From positions 9,948,001-10,012,000 of the forward strand of contig OX637402.1 in assembly GCA_951799425.1 (NCBI GenBank): a DNA stretch of 64,000 bases, read 5' to 3'. Numbering within the stretch: position 1 is the stretch's first letter; every line of letters starts with the position of its first letter. The notes beneath the pieces are model-generated. The model made no database searches, had not been told where the DNA came from, and saw only the letters and a list, made by a program, of their open reading frames with translations. The stretch comes from Ilex aquifolium (lineage: Eukaryota > Streptophyta > Magnoliopsida > Aquifoliales > Aquifoliaceae). Position numbers and translations under genes: made by a program. Below, one piece after another: positions 20,554 to 32,043 of the stretch.

Positions 20554-23500
20554 TTAGCCATTTGTTTGTGGGTGATAAGAGGTGGATACTTTATGTGTAA
20601 CGCCATATTTGAACACTAACGATGCAACTGGCCTGTTACAAAAGTGTGATCCACCGTCACTAATCAAAGCACGAGGCATCCCGAACCTCGAAAAAATGTT
20701 CTCTTTCAAGAACTTGACTACAACCCGGTGGTCATTAGTCTTTGTCGGGATAGCCTCCACCCATTTGGACACGTAGTCCACTGCCAGCAGAATGTATAGA
20801 TAGCCAAACGACATAGGGAAGGGACCCATGAAATCGATGCCCCAACAATCGAATATTTCTATCACAAGTACAGGGGAGAGGGGCATCATATTCCTTTGGG
20901 TCACGCTACCCAAACGTTGGCATCTATCACATTCTTTGCAAAATGAAATACAATCCTTAATCAGAGAAGGCCAGTAGAAACCTGATTGGAGAATCTTGGC
21001 TGAGGTCTTCTTAGCAGAGAAATGCCCACCACAGGCTTGGGAATGACAGAAGGCCAAGACGTTCCGCTGTTCGGTTTCAGGCACGCATCGCCTCATGATC
21101 TGGTCTGGACAATACTTGAACAGATACGGATTATCGAAGTAGAAGTACTTCACGTCGGCCATAAATCTCCTTTTATCCTCAGGGCTCCAATGTGGTGGAA
21201 TTTGTCCTGTTGCAAGATAATTGCAAATGTCAGTATACCAAGGACAATGAGAATGAATGGACAATAACTGCTCATCAGGGAAAGAGTCTGAGATAGGGAT
21301 GTGCTCATTTGTCTCTTGTGCCACCAGCCGGGATAAGTGATCCGCCACGACATTCTCAACTTCCTTCTTGTCTTTAATAGTCAAATCAAATTCTTGCAGG
21401 AGGAGAATCCACCTAATGAGTCTTGGCTTTGCATCCTGCTTAGATAACAAGTACTTTAAAGCAGAATGGTCAGTGAAGATAACAATAGGTGAACCAATGA
21501 TATATGAACGGAATTTATCAAGAGCAAACACTACAGCTAGCAATTCCTTTTCAGTGGTAGTGTAATTCATTTGAGCCTCATTAAGTGTTTTGCTAGCATA
21601 GTGTATAACATGCGGTCGATTGTCCTTCCTCTGACCAAGCACTGCGCCGACCGCGTAGTCACTCGCGTCGCACATAAGCTCGAAGGGTAGATCCCAATTG
21701 GGTGGTTGCATGATGGGAGGCGTGACAAGCATGCTTTTTAGTTTCTTAAAAGATGCCTCACACTCATGCGACCACTCGAAGGGAACATCCTTGGACAGTA
21801 AATTGGTCAGGGGTCGGGCCAATGCACTAAAATTTTGAATGAACCGGCGATAGAAACCTGCATGACCCAAAAATGACCTGATCCCTTTGATGGCCGTCGG
21901 CGTGGGGAGGTTGGAGATGGCCTCCAACTTGGATTTGTCAACTTCTATGCCCCTTGCCGACACTATGTGACCCAACACAATCCCTTCCGTCACCATAAAG
22001 TGACACTTCTCCCAATTCAGCACAAGGTCCTTTTCTTCACATCTTCCCAACACTTTCTCCAAATTTCCTAAGCATCTGTTGAAGGAATCACCAAATACGG
22101 AGAAATCGTCCATAAACACCTCCACAATTTCCTCCACCATATCACTGAAAATGCCCATCATACATCTTTGGAAAGTTCCTGGAGCATTACAAAGTCCAAA
22201 CGGCATGCGCCGGTACGCAAAGGTACCGTAGGGGCATGTAAAGGTGGTTTTCTCCTGGTCTTCGAGGGCAATCTCGATCTGATTATAACCGGAGTATCCA
22301 TCAAGGAAACAGTAGAAGAGGTGCCCCGCCACTCTTTCCAGCACTTGATCAAGGAACGGCATTGGAAAATGATCCTTCCTAGTGCATGAGTTCAATTTCC
22401 TGTAATCGATGCACACCCTCCATCCCGTAATCACTCTTGTAGGTATCAATTCATTCTCCTCGTTTTCTACCACTGTGACTCCGGATTTCTTGGGCACCAC
22501 TTGCGTGGGGCTCACCCACTTACTATCAGCAATTGGAAAGATTATGCCCACGTCAAGTAGTTTAAGAACCTCTTCCCTCACCACCTCCTTCATATGAGGG
22601 TTCAATCTCCGTTGAGGTTGTCGGGAAGGTCTTGCATCCTCCTCGAGGTAAATGCGGTGAGTGCAAATAATAGGACTTATTCCCTTGATATCCGCAATGG
22701 TCCACCCAATTGCTCCCTTGTGTCTTCTCAAAACCTCCAAGAGTTCTTTTTCTTGCTCATTGTTCAATGTGGAACTAATGATCACCGGAAATGTATCTCC
22801 CTTGCCAAGATAGACGTACTTCAAGTGTGAGGGTAACGGCTTCAACTCCAAATTTGGCTTTTGTTCCTCCGACCGGAAAATCTTCTTTTCTTGCTTAGGC
22901 AACTCCTCAAAGGTGGGAATCGATTTTATTACCCCTTTCAGCTCTTCCATGCTCTCTTCCTCATCTAACTTTACAAGTTCAACAAAGTCCTCCTCCATGC
23001 AGTCCAACATCCCTTCTAATTCCACTTGCTCCTCAATCAAAGTGTCGATTCTATTGATCTCGTTCACCTCCACATCATCCCCGGGTTGTTTTGCTAAATT
23101 GAAAACATTCAGCTCCATGGTCATGTTCCCAAAAGCCAACTTCATTAGACCATTCCTGCAATTAATCACAGCGTTAGCGGTAGCAAGGAAAGGTCTTCCA
23201 AGAATAACGGGAATTTGGGAATTAAGGTTAGCAACCGGGTGTGTATCTAATACAATAAAATCGACTGGAAAGTAAAAATTGTCAACTTGGACAAGCACAT
23301 CTTCCACTACTCCCCTTGGTGTGCGTATGCTCCGATCCGCCAGTTGAAGTGTAACTGAGGTGGGCTTCAACTCTTCAAGCTTGAGTTGTTGGTACACGGA
23401 GTAAGGAAGAAGATTGACACTCGCCCCCAAGTCAAGCAATGCTTGCTCAACCCGGCAATTTCCAATGGTGATGGCAATTGTTGGACAACCGGGATCCTTG

Positions 23501-24660
23501 AATTTTGGAGGAGTGTTGGTTCTCAATATGGAGCTCACTTGTTCGGTGAGAAATGCCTTCTTTCGGAGATTCAACTTCCTTTTCACCGTGCATAGGTCCT
23601 TCAATATCTTGGCACATGACGGAATTTTCTTGATGGCATCAAGGAGCGGGATGTTGATTTTTACCTGCTTAAACAAATCCAAAATGTCAGAATAATTAGC
23701 CACCTTGACAGGTGACTTCAACCGATGGGGAAAAGGGGCAGGTATAGAAGGAGAGCATAACCCATTATCAATCAAATGTTCTTTATCAACCCCATCTCTT
23801 TCACTCGACTCACCCTTGTCGATCACACTTTCTTTGGCCTCACTCTCAATTTCTTTCTCCTTTGGCAATGTGGCCTTTGGTGTTAACTTTGGCACCACCG
23901 TCTTTTCAATTTGTTTACCACTCCTAAGTGTGGTGATGGCTTTGAGTTGCTCACAACTCTCCTGGGAAGTTTCGGCCAACTCAACCACATTTTGACCTTT
24001 TGGATTTTGTTGGGGTTGAGAGGGACATTTTCCCTTCTCTTGTTGAGACAACCCAATGGCATTGGTGATCTTGGTGAGTTGGGCCGAAATGTCCTTATTG
24101 AAGGTGGTTTGGCTTTGAATGAAGGCATGGACCACATCTTCTAGACTCCGTTTATGAGGTGGTTGGTAGCTGGAAGAACTAGATGGGCCTTGTCCGAAAA
24201 AATTCTGTGGGGGAGGGTTGGATTGGTATCCTTGTGGATTGGACCGTGGGTATTGGGAGCTTGAAGTTTGCCCCTGACCTTGATGTTGGGATTGGTACGG
24301 ACCTTGCTTGGGAGGTGCAGGAGGTGTATATGTGTTTGAGCCATAAGGAATGGGGTTCTCATTCCTCCAACTGAAATTAGGGTGATCACGATACCCCGAA
24401 TTGTAAGTGTTGGGATTTGGAGGAAATGATTGCCTTGGTTGGTTGAAGGCATTAACTTGGTCATGGTATGCCTCCTTAAGTGCCGGGATGCTCGGACACT
24501 CCGATGTGGAATGCTCGACACCACCACAAACAGAACAAACCTCCTCGGCTCTTGACACATGAGAGACATTTCGTCTCCTCTCCACCTCAAGACTATCCAC
24601 TTTCCTAGACAATTTGGAAATTTGAGAAAGTAGATCCTCACGGTCTTTTAAGTCATACAT
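20554..24660 (-). CDS. pol: B: Gag C-terminal part plus Pol (protease, RT, RNase H, integrase)
   Basis: A 1,368-residue frame. Residues 1-250 are the end of Gag: a short coiled region, a zinc knuckle (C42, C45, H50, C55), then a Pro/Gln-rich stretch. The protease has DLGAS at 410-414, as usual in Athila, instead of DSG/DTG. RT has the catalytic Asp in [10 protein letters not shown] (787) and the pair in FMDDFSVFG (851-852). RNase H has [14 protein letters not shown] (D998), TEKEL and FTDHSAL (D1064). The integrase has H1206/H1213/C1241/C1244, then D1276 (GIDFMGPF) and D1335 (LISDGG). It stops at TAA just before the catalytic Glu. Met 24660 is internal to Gag; the upstream frame is separated by a 16-base C run. 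Confidence 0.95.
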   Translation of the reverse strand: MYDLKDREDLLSQISKLSRKVDSLEVERRRNVSHVSRAEEVCSVCGGVEHSTSECPSIPALKEAYHDQVNAFNQPRQSFPPNPNTYNSGYRDHPNFSWRNENPIPYGSNTYTPPAPPKQGPYQSQHQGQGQTSSSQYPRSNPQGYQSNPPPQNFFGQGPSSSSSYQPPHKRSLEDVVHAFIQSQTTFNKDISAQLTKITNAIGLSQQEKGKCPSQPQQNPKGQNVVELAETSQESCEQLKAITTLRSGKQIEKTVVPKLTPKATLPKEKEIESEAKESVIDKGESSERDGVDKEHLIDNGLCSPSIPAPFPHRLKSPVKVANYSDILDLFKQVKINIPLLDAIKKIPSCAKILKDLCTVKRKLNLRKKAFLTEQVSSILRTNTPPKFKDPGCPTIAITIGNCRVEQALLDLGASVNLLPYSVYQQLKLEELKPTSVTLQLADRSIRTPRGVVEDVLVQVDNFYFPVDFIVLDTHPVANLNSQIPVILGRPFLATANAVINCRNGLMKLAFGNMTMELNVFNLAKQPGDDVEVNEINRIDTLIEEQVELEGMLDCMEEDFVELVKLDEEESMEELKGVIKSIPTFEELPKQEKKIFRSEEQKPNLELKPLPSHLKYVYLGKGDTFPVIISSTLNNEQEKELLEVLRRHKGAIGWTIADIKGISPIICTHRIYLEEDARPSRQPQRRLNPHMKEVVREEVLKLLDVGIIFPIADSKWVSPTQVVPKKSGVTVVENEENELIPTRVITGWRVCIDYRKLNSCTRKDHFPMPFLDQVLERVAGHLFYCFLDGYSGYNQIEIALEDQEKTTFTCPYGTFAYRRMPFGLCNAPGTFQRCMMGIFSDMVEEIVEVFMDDFSVFGDSFNRCLGNLEKVLGRCEEKDLVLNWEKCHFMVTEGIVLGHIVSARGIEVDKSKLEAISNLPTPTAIKGIRSFLGHAGFYRRFIQNFSALARPLTNLLSKDVPFEWSHECEASFKKLKSMLVTPPIMQPPNWDLPFELMCDASDYAVGAVLGQRKDNRPHVIHYASKTLNEAQMNYTTTEKELLAVVFALDKFRSYIIGSPIVIFTDHSALKYLLSKQDAKPRLIRWILLLQEFDLTIKDKKEVENVVADHLSRLVAQETNEHIPISDSFPDEQLLSIHSHCPWYTDICNYLATGQIPPHWSPEDKRRFMADVKYFYFDNPYLFKYCPDQIMRRCVPETEQRNVLAFCHSQACGGHFSAKKTSAKILQSGFYWPSLIKDCISFCKECDRCQRLGSVTQRNMMPLSPVLVIEIFDCWGIDFMGPFPMSFGYLYILLAVDYVSKWVEAIPTKTNDHRVVVKFLKENIFSRFGMPRALISDGGSHFCNRPVASLVFKYGVTHKVSTSYHPQTNG

Positions 24661-25718
24661 CCCCCCCCCCCCCCCCGTGGTGGTTGACTACTACCCGGCA
24701 TTGTCCTAGGTATGTCATCCGGATCCTGAACACCCCAAGTTTGTGCCTTTTCAGCGAGGGTACCAAAATAGTCTAGGGCCTCATCGGGATCTTTGTTCAA
24801 GAATTCACCATTGCACATCATATCTATGAATTGTCTATGGTCTGGGGTGATTCCTTCGTAGAAGAAAGTCACCAATTGCCATGAGTTAAAACCATGATGT
24901 GGTATGGAGTGAAGTAGATCTTTATAACGGTCCCAACATTGATAAAACTGCTCATTGGGTTTTTCAGAAAAGTTTTGGATTTCCTTTTTCAAAAAGGTGG
25001 TTCGATGAACCGGGAAAAATTTTTTTAAGAAAAAGGAGACAATGTTATCCCAAGATAGCATAGTCCGTGGTCCCATGGAATCAAGCCACACTCTTGCCTT
25101 CCCATCCATAGAGAAAGGGAACAATTTCATCCTGGCTATCTCTTCCAAATTGTGATTTGGGAGAAACGTTGCAACCATTTCCTCGTAAGACCTTATGTGG
25201 TTATACGGGTTCTCATTTTCAACCCCCCTGAATTTGGGGATTAGTTGCAACATCCACGATTTTAACACAAAAAGGTGATGTTGGACAGGGAGACGGATGC
25301 ATGATGGTGTGGTGCTACGGGTCGGTTGAAGGTACTCTTGCATAGTTCTTGCCTCAAAATCAAGTGGGATGTTCCCTTCATTCCTTGGTGGGGGAAAATG
25401 CGCTTGTTGGTTGGGCATTCTAGGTGGTTGCACTCCCCCACCACCTCGCATATTTGGGTTGACACCCACATTGTCAAATTGATCGGGAGGGGGATAGTGT
25501 AATCTTGGGTCATGCTCCCTATGTTCGGGCATTCCCTCACCCCTTTGGTCATTTAGGTTTGCACCTACATTGTCAAAATTCCCACCCCCTTGCATGTTTT
25601 GGTTGACAGCTATATTTTCAACATTGTCACCCACATTCTCGGGTGGGTCTTGGTCGATGTTCATGTTGGGGCCTAAGGGTTGTCTAACTAATCGATGATA
25701 GTCGTCCCTTCCCCACAT
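24648..25718 (-). CDS. gag: B: Gag N-terminal and capsid part
   Basis: A 356-residue frame starting [20 protein letters not shown], shared with C (46260). After a spacer with Asn/Gly repeats comes the Gag domain: [75 protein letters not shown] and [11 protein letters not shown]. The frame leaves the Gag sequence in the homopolymer (24661-24676) and ends a few codons later. In C the matching text passes into YDLSDREDLLS, so the zinc knuckle in the next frame belongs to this protein. One added or two removed C would restore the frame. Confidence 0.93.
   Translation of the reverse strand: MWGRDDYHRLVRQPLGPNMNIDQDPPENVGDNVENIAVNQNMQGGGNFDNVGANLNDQRGEGMPEHREHDPRLHYPPPDQFDNVGVNPNMRGGGGVQPPRMPNQQAHFPPPRNEGNIPLDFEARTMQEYLQPTRSTTPSCIRLPVQHHLFVLKSWMLQLIPKFRGVENENPYNHIRSYEEMVATFLPNHNLEEIARMKLFPFSMDGKARVWLDSMGPRTMLSWDNIVSFFLKKFFPVHRTTFLKKEIQNFSEKPNEQFYQCWDRYKDLLHSIPHHGFNSWQLVTFFYEGITPDHRQFIDMMCNGEFLNKDPDEALDYFGTLAEKAQTWGVQDPDDIPRTMPGSSQPPRGGGGGCMT
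24661..24676. repeat. 16-base C run splitting the B gag frame
   Basis: Sixteen C in a row (G on the coding strand) lie between SQPPRGG and MYDLKDRE. C has only a short mixed G/A stretch here. Such a run is prone to slippage in the cell and to error in sequencing. Confidence 0.9.
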
Positions 25719-25876
25719 GCAACAAAATATCTATACAAATCAAATTATCCAAAAACAAGGAGATGTACACGAGACAACGTACCTCAGCCCGTGATGAAGA
25801 TCACGGGACTTACCTTGGTTGTTCGGAAATCACTTCCTTGATTTTACACTTGCCTTCCCCGGCAACGGCGCCAAAA
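25719..25876 (-). other. B: leader with tRNA-Asp primer-binding site (25856-25873)
   Basis: On the minus strand TGGCGCCGTTGCCGGGGA follows the LTR by three bases. It is a perfect 18-base complement to the 3' end of plant tRNA-Asp. A short leader then leads to the gag ATG. Confidence 0.93.
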
Positions 25877-28086
25877 TGATTGTCACAAAAACGATACCTT
25901 TCCTAACCCCTAATTACTATCCCTCAATGTATGCAATGTATGGACGGTGGAGAAGAATTTCTTCCCCTAAGGATAGAGTCAAAAGAACGGGTAATGAGGA
26001 AAGGGAAATGGGACGATGTAAATATGGGAATGTATGCACAAAAATGCTCCCCAATCGCAAGGAGACTTTCGTGTGTTGTGAGTTACTTGGAAGAGTATTC
26101 CAAGGTCGTATCCACAGGGAAGGTAGTGAATCAAGATTGAAGTGATTTGGTGAAACACGGAAATGTAAAATCTTTTGTCTTGAGAGTTGATTGGTGAAGT
26201 GTGTGCTAATGAAAATGTAATGGTAAAAACAAGTGTTGGCAATTCCAAGAGATCACTCCAATGGGTATACCACCTCAACTCAAATCACTCCTCCGATTGA
26301 GCATGAATGAACACTTGAATCACGGAAAGCCGAGGATGACATCGGTGAGTATCTAAGCATAAACCGTGACTAGGCCTACGGTTTATCAAAGACTCATCGT
26401 ATCATCCATCTTCTATCCGGTCAAAATGAACCATTTGAATCTAAAGGGAGAGAGGAGAAAGAGTTGAAATGGGATCCCCAAAGGAGATCCCTCTTGGTCT
26501 TGCCAACTAGAGAATTTAGCTACTCATACTAGGAATGGAAATGATTAGGTAATGGAAGTGCATTGCAAATCTATGAACTTCTAAAGCTACTAAGTGTAAG
26601 AATTTATGAACTAAAATAACATGCATTTAAACCCATTACATAGATATGAAAGTGGAGCACTTGAAGCATTAATGGTGAAATATTAAATGAGCATTCAACT
26701 AACCAAACTGAAGGGAAAACAACATTCATGGCATTCATGGCATTCAATAAACTATTAAAATCCTTCCTCAAGATTACAAGACAAATGCAGTAGAAGAAAA
26801 TGCAAAATCTCAAGTTTCTCTCTCTAAAAACTATTGTTCATCATCTTCTCCGCCCAGAGCTTCTCTCTCTAAAAACTCTTCAATAATATGCTGAATGAAT
26901 AATCATCCCCTTTTTTGTCTTCCTCCCTCCTGGTATATCCATCCTTGGAGAACTTTTCTTCTTTCTCCAAAATGTGCCTGGTCAATCTCTGCAACTCTCT
27001 TAGTTACTCCCTGCAGTAGAGCTAAGTCTGGAAGGGGGAAGTGCAGACTTTGTCTGCAAACCCAGCAGGTCCCCAGCAGGTCCCATTCTCTCTCTTTTAT
27101 TTAATGCCATCTTGCAATCCATATCAATGGAGGGGTGAGGGAAGCTCCAGGGTGTGTAAGGGATGTCAGGAAGCATGTAATAGAAATGCATGTGGGACCC
27201 TCCAAGCTGCAAAGTTGAGTTGCAGGCTGTCTGGAGAAAAGTGCAAAAACCTTCCGGAAGGTCGACACACACCTACCGGAAGGTCGCTGAAAGACAGTTC
27301 AATGAAAAGAATCAAATGCAAGAACTTCCGGAAGGTCGACATCAGAAACAAAAATCTTCCGGAAGGTTCATTCCAGTAGCCAAAACCTTCCGGAAGATTC
27401 ATTCCAGTAGACAAATCCTTCCGGAAGGTTTTACTCCAGTAGCTTAAATCTTCCGGAAGGTTCATTCCAGTAGACAAAACCTTCCGGAAGATTTTGGCAG
27501 TCAAAAAGAAACCCAAGGCAAAACCTTCCGGAAGGTTCATTCCAGTAGACAAATCCTTCCGGAAGGTTTTACTCCAGTAGCTTAAATCTTCCGGAAGGTT
27601 CATTCCAGTAGACAAAACCTTCCGGAAGATTTTGGCAGTCAAAAAGAAACCCAAAGCAAAACCTTCCGGAAGGTTCATTCCAGTAGACAAATCCTTCCGG
27701 AAGGTTTACTCCAGTAGCTAATACCTTCCGGAAGGTTCATTCCAGTGGACAAAACCTTCCGGAGGGTATTAGCTGTGACAAGATCATCCAGGGCTTTTAG
27801 CAAAACCTTCCGGAAGGCCGACATACACCTTCCGGAAGGTTTTCAGACTGTGAGCACAATTTAGATTTCTTTCCTCTCCAAACCATCCTTAAACTACCCC
27901 ATACACTCCATTAGCCTCATACAACAACATGGGTGTTTAAGTCATGTCATTTACATCATTTTACATGCATTCACCCAAAATTCCATCAAGCCATATTCAA
28001 AACCAAAACACTCCCATTTATTGACAAAAAGGAGTGAAACAAAAACACTTTAGCACACAATACATGTCATTGTTCTGTGCTAATCA
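25877..28086 (-). repeat. B: 5' LTR
   Basis: 2,210 bp, nearly identical to 13372-15573. Differences seen include a 9-bp GGCATTCAT duplication near 26733, one missing base near 26708, and single-base changes near 26438, 26833, 26997, 27005, 27129 and 27863. The pair dates B as younger than A by the same measure. Confidence 0.95.
27249..27840 (-). repeat. CTTCCGGAAG palindrome array in the B 5' LTR
   Basis: 592 bp, the same length and unit order as 14736-15327, again starting 246 bp from the U3 end at 28086. The array has not expanded or contracted since insertion. Confidence 0.95.
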
Positions 28087-29572
28087 CCGAGCCAAGGGAG
28101 TGCGTATCCCAATCACCGGGCCTTGCACCCGAGAGGTCGTCATGCCTCTTCTTGCTACCCCAACCCAATTTTCTTTCATGCAACCATACGGCCCAAAAGG
28201 ATCTTGAATCCCTTTCTTCCGAGTCCCTTTGTCAATAACCAAGAGTGGTGTTTGACTAACCATACACACTCACACTCACACCCATGACATGAGCCCAATG
28301 AATGTGATGTCATGACCATGCTCAAATGCAATGACTACCATATGAGCAATATTTTCCACACCCATGCATATAGCTCATGAATGTAATGCCAATGGTCATG
28401 CCCAATATGTAACATGAGTGATCAACACATATCTTCACATTCCATGTAATTTAAATCATAAGCATATAAATTCCATAAACCGTCATAAACAACATATCAA
28501 TGAGCATATGTCAATACATCATTAACACATTTCAACATGTTATTCCAATGACCCCAAACAAATCACCTAAACAACCAACCAAGGCATATTATCAAACACC
28601 TTGTAGGCATTAAGCATATTATCTCATTTTAAGCAAAACAACAACTTCCAACACACAAAACATGTCTTCAATATCACCAAGTTATATAATGCATCACATA
28701 TAACTTACACATATCAAAATTTAGCTAGCAACAAGACTAAGCTCACTTCATGCTCACCTTTCCATTTTCATAACCACAAACATATATATATACATATATA
28801 CACATGCATATATATAGATACCCTTAAACTAGCTACACCTAAGGTAGAATAATCCAACGTAGGAACAACCCCTACCTCTTAGGAGTGTAGAAAACCCCTA
28901 AAAACACTAAAACCACTCCAAAACTTTGAATCTCTCAAGATCGCCTCTTTGGATCTTCGGTGAAATTCCTTGTTTTTGGTGCCCACGCGTAGCCCTTGTC
29001 GCGTAGATCACTTCTCCCTTCTAGCTCGACGAAATCCGAGCGACGGTTGTCGGAGAAATCGCCGGAGAAAGGCTTAAGAAAAACCCTTTTCTCTCTCCTC
29101 TCTTTCTCTCTCTCTTTGAACGGCTGAACAAGGCTCAAGTGGCTTAGAAAATCTGATTTTTCAGATATTTTAGCCATATTTATAGTTTTAAATGTGTGGT
29201 CTACATCGCACCACTCGTTTATTACCTTCGGGTCCGTTTTTCGTCCCGAAACGACTCATTAAGTCCCGGATTAAGTCCAAATAAATTTTATTGGCACATT
29301 AATTCAATTATAAGGAATTTTAATATTTCTCGTTTTTGGGGACCTTTAAAAGGTCAATCGCCACGCAGTCGTCTCGATCTACGTGCAAAATCCGACTCTC
29401 TCGGAATTCGACGAATTTTCTGGTGGTTACTAGATTTCGCGTTGCGAATCCAATGGCGCACTCCGTTCCCTCCTCTGAGGTCTAGAACATATGTATTTTA
29501 AATACATGCAGTAGTGGCAAATTACCATTTTGCCCTTTTTCAGAAAAAGTTCAAATTTTCCCGGGTTTCACA

Positions 29573-29945
29573 AGAACGTTTGAATGCCAACTCACATTCA
29601 AACGTCCACTTGAACTATGAGAAGACCAGACTGCTGAGACATGGCGTGTTGCAACCAAGAAAGAAGACCATGAGGCGCTTGAGCACCACATTCGAATGCC
29701 AACTCACGTTCGAACGTCCACGGGAACTATTTGAGGACCAGGATAATGAGTGCAAAGCGCCAAGTTCTGAATTGAGTATGGAAATGGGGTTCTATAGAAG
29801 ACAACAGGCCACTTGAGTGAGAGGGTCAAACCCCATATGGCGTTCGAACGCCTATAAAGCAAAGACAGAAGAAACGTTCGAACGCCCATAAAGCAAAAAT
29901 AGATGAAACGTTCGAACGCCAGATACCGTTCGAACGTTCTCCATA
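29573..29945 (+). repeat. TTCGAACG palindrome array in H1
   Basis: About eight units of the form CGTTCGAACGCC occur, some decayed (GTTTGAATGCC, ATTCAAACG), spread over 370 bp. Four tight units at 29841-29937 are the best preserved. The array starts 182-186 bp from the LTR start and ends about 108 bp upstream of the TATA box. Element A is inserted at its first unit. Confidence 0.88.
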
Positions 29946-30052
29946 GACAGGCTGCAGAGTGGTTGATCTTCTCTCTGGACATTGGGACTTTCACTTGGAC
30001 TTTGGGCGGCATACACTATTCCTTCACCCCCTCTTGTCTCCTCCTCCTTGCC

Positions 30053-30060
30053 TATAAATA
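30053..30060 (+). promoter_or_regulatory. TATA box of H1
   Basis: TATAAATA after a CT-rich stretch (CTCCTCCTTGCC), with the same context in H2 at 33096. Confidence 0.65.
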
Positions 30061-31337
30061 CTTCCATTGTTGGAGAGCTTGAGGGAGACTTGGTAGAGAG
30101 CTTGATGGAGGCTTAGACTCCCACTCATAATATTGTAGAACTATCTTATATTTCCTTATATGAAGAAGTAGTTGTTCTAGAGATTGGTTTGGCATTAGTC
30201 CAACATCTCTTAGCTTGTTGCATAATTAGTTTTAAGCTTATGCTTTCATTTACATGCATAGAGGGAGATAGATTACCTTTGGTTGTGGATCACCCTCCAA
30301 AAGTGACTACCTTTCTTCTACTTTTAATTTGTGTTTCATTCACTTTCATTGCTTGAGCTTCTTTCTGCCCTTAGAGGAGTGAAACTCTTCCACTTTTCTA
30401 GAGCTTCGCCAAAGCCGTGAAGGGTGGAACGTGATTCACTCATTCTTTGTCGAAGATCGGCTCCCTATTTAGTGTGCTTTGCTTTGTGGTCCCTCTACTT
30501 GGAGGAATGAGCATCACTCACTTTTTTAGCTTTACCAAAACCATGAAGAGTGAGTAGTTTCTCATTCACTCTTTAGTAAGAGGAGAAGGACATGTATAAA
30601 TTATCCGGACGTTATATTTGTGCAATTTCGATTATACTTAATGCTTTATATTCTCCATGCTTATTGAATGATTGATTGCATCTAGCAAAGCTAAGGTACT
30701 TTGTATAACTAGGAGTTCTTTCTATAACATAGATAACTCTTGTGTAGAAAGACTCATTGGTTCAAGGCAAGTACCCCCGCTAGATCTTCATGACTACCCT
30801 TCAATCTTCATCATTATTGTGCTTCAATTAAAGAATGGAAATGGAACATTAATGTCATGATTGGATGTTTTGTAGAAACACTTGTTTGTTTGTAGACAGG
30901 TTAAGTCTCGGCACAAACAATTCTTGTAAACTTCTAGAAAGACATCGGAATCATGTTCTTAATTTTCATAATCCACCTTGATCTTCCGATTAACCTGCTT
31001 TTGACACGGGGGTTAATTGAGTTATCAAGCACAAGTATAAAAAACCAGATAATTAACTACATGTCCAGATCCTTGAACTAAAGAGTGACTCTTTTACATT
31101 AGAGCTTATGTCATATTTTGTTTAGAAAATTCTCTTGGAAAGAATCTTATATTCTGTCCAGGAAATCTCATACATCACACAACTTCAAATCACAAGGGTT
31201 ACAATCACTAGGTCTCCACCACTGCTTATCTCAAAACACCAACAAGAGTTCCCTGTGGATTCGACTTCGGACTCAAACCGGATTATTACTACAGCTTGAC
31301 CGCCTGCACTTGGGTGTACAAATTTCGGATCAAGTCA

Positions 31338-31959
31338 GTTATGAACACCAAGCAAACCCTGTTGTTATATACCATTTTATCTATAGTTATTACGTACTTC
31401 ATGCATGATATAATGATGCACGAAGTTGGGTTTTATGTAACAGTCGTGAGATTGGTTATAGACGGGTTAAATTTCGCCATAGTTAATACTTTTGATTCAA
31501 TGAATAAACTGGAACTCCGTCTTCATTGAATCATCGACTTGCCAATCGGATAGCTAAAGTAAATGTTTTGAATGGTTCACCTTCGGGTTTACTAGGTTTA
31601 TTTGGTTGTTGTGATATGGTTCAGTTTATACATCAAACCTACCGGTTAATTTTCTAGTAAAATGGGAGTTAATTGTTGTAAGGTGAAATTTTTATAATCA
31701 AGCAAAATAATGCATGTTGGATCCCCGATCAAAAGAGTAGCTTTTCATTTATTATTATCAAGAGTTTAATTTAAGTAATGATTTTATAATTCTAAGATCA
31801 CACCACAAGTTATTGTGAAGCACACTACACACAAGACAATCTTACTTTTTTCAGTGTGAATTCCAACAGTTAGCTCCCTGAGGGTTCGACCTTGGACTTA
31901 AACTGAGGAATATTACAATTTTTCCACTTATACTTGGGTGTATGATTTAAATTATGTCA
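31338..31959 (+). repeat. G: 5' LTR, right part
   Basis: This continues the LTR that broke off at 2395. It ends CACTTGGGTG...TTATGTCA next to a degraded primer site, like the ends of the E and F LTRs (CTGCACTTGGGTG). The text CCTGAGGGTTCGACCTTGGAC matches the same part of E and F. Small frames (31118-31529) have no known product. Confidence 0.82.
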
Positions 31960-32043
31960 AACTTTTTAGTGTCATTGCCGAGGAGTTACGTTGATTTCAA
32001 AACGAATAGGAAAGTTGTCTATTTTGTAGTATATGTGTATATA
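31960..32043 (+). other. G: degraded tRNA-Asp primer site (31967-31984) and leader start
   Basis: TAGTGTCATTGCCGAGGA differs from the perfect site in B and F at five of 18 bases. All five changes are G to A or C to T. The leader is then interrupted by I. Confidence 0.75.

Larger units (their letters stand above)
13372..28086 (-). mobile_element. B: complete, young Athila-like retrotransposon
   Basis: B is 14,715 bp with LTRs of 2,202 bp (left, 3') and 2,210 bp (right, 5'), TG...CA ends and perfect TSD ccgag (13367-13371, 28087-28091). In element order it has a 5' LTR, perfect tRNA-Asp primer site, gag, pol, an internal polypurine-like motif, a long untranslated region, a palindrome array, ORF3, a polypurine tract and a 3' LTR. 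The LTRs differ by about six or seven substitutions and two indels by eye. Coding defects are few: a homopolymer frameshift between gag and pol, and one TAA in integrase. It may have moved shortly before these arose. Confidence 0.96.
2582..29572 (-). mobile_element. A: full-length Tekay/Del chromovirus with nested insertions
   Basis: A is bounded by LTRs reading tgtgacgcccc...gggtttcaca on the plus strand, with perfect TSDs agaac at 2577-2581 and 29573-29577. Read on the minus strand it runs 5' LTR (29572-12153), tRNA-iMet primer site, gag, pol with a C-terminal chromodomain, polypurine tract, 3' LTR (7095-2582). J sits in the 3' LTR and B in the 5' LTR; without them A is about 10.5 kb. Its two LTRs differ at roughly twenty-odd positions by eye. 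Gag, pol and chromodomain lie in one frame broken only by three TAG codons. Confidence 0.95.
12153..29572 (-). repeat. A: 5' LTR, interrupted by element B
   Basis: Parts 12153-13371 and 28092-29572 add to 2,700 bp and match the 3' LTR of A apart from twenty-odd substitutions and a few indels by eye. B is inserted between them with TSD ccgag. The promoter half (TATA at 29177) is on the far side of B from gag. Transcription of A from this LTR would therefore have to pass through all 14.7 kb of B. Confidence 0.94.
2396..31337 (+). mobile_element. H1: solo LTR (Athila-like, H family), split by A
   Basis: H1 consists of 2396-2581 and 29578-31337, about 1,946 bp once A and one TSD copy are removed. 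It matches H2 (32522-34493) along its length: the same TGATTAGTACTTAAAATT start, the same TTCGAACG palindromes, the same TATAAATA, and the same end (TTTCGGATCAAGTCA here). It is flanked by attat (2391-2395) and gttat (31338-31342), a 5-bp TSD with one mismatch. No internal region of its family is next to it, so it is a solo LTR left by recombination. It lies inside the 5' LTR of G. Confidence 0.88.

Noticed and set aside
25856-25873. tRNA-like sequence
   Set aside because: Only the 18 bases complementary to the tRNA-Asp 3' end are present; this is a primer-binding site, not a tRNA gene. The same holds at 55026 and 57399, and for tRNA-iMet at 12138.
30672-31529. Possible host exons in the H1/G LTR region (frames at 30672, 31118, 31296)
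   Set aside because: The same text recurs in H2 and E LTRs, so it is repeat sequence; the part after 31337 is the G LTR.
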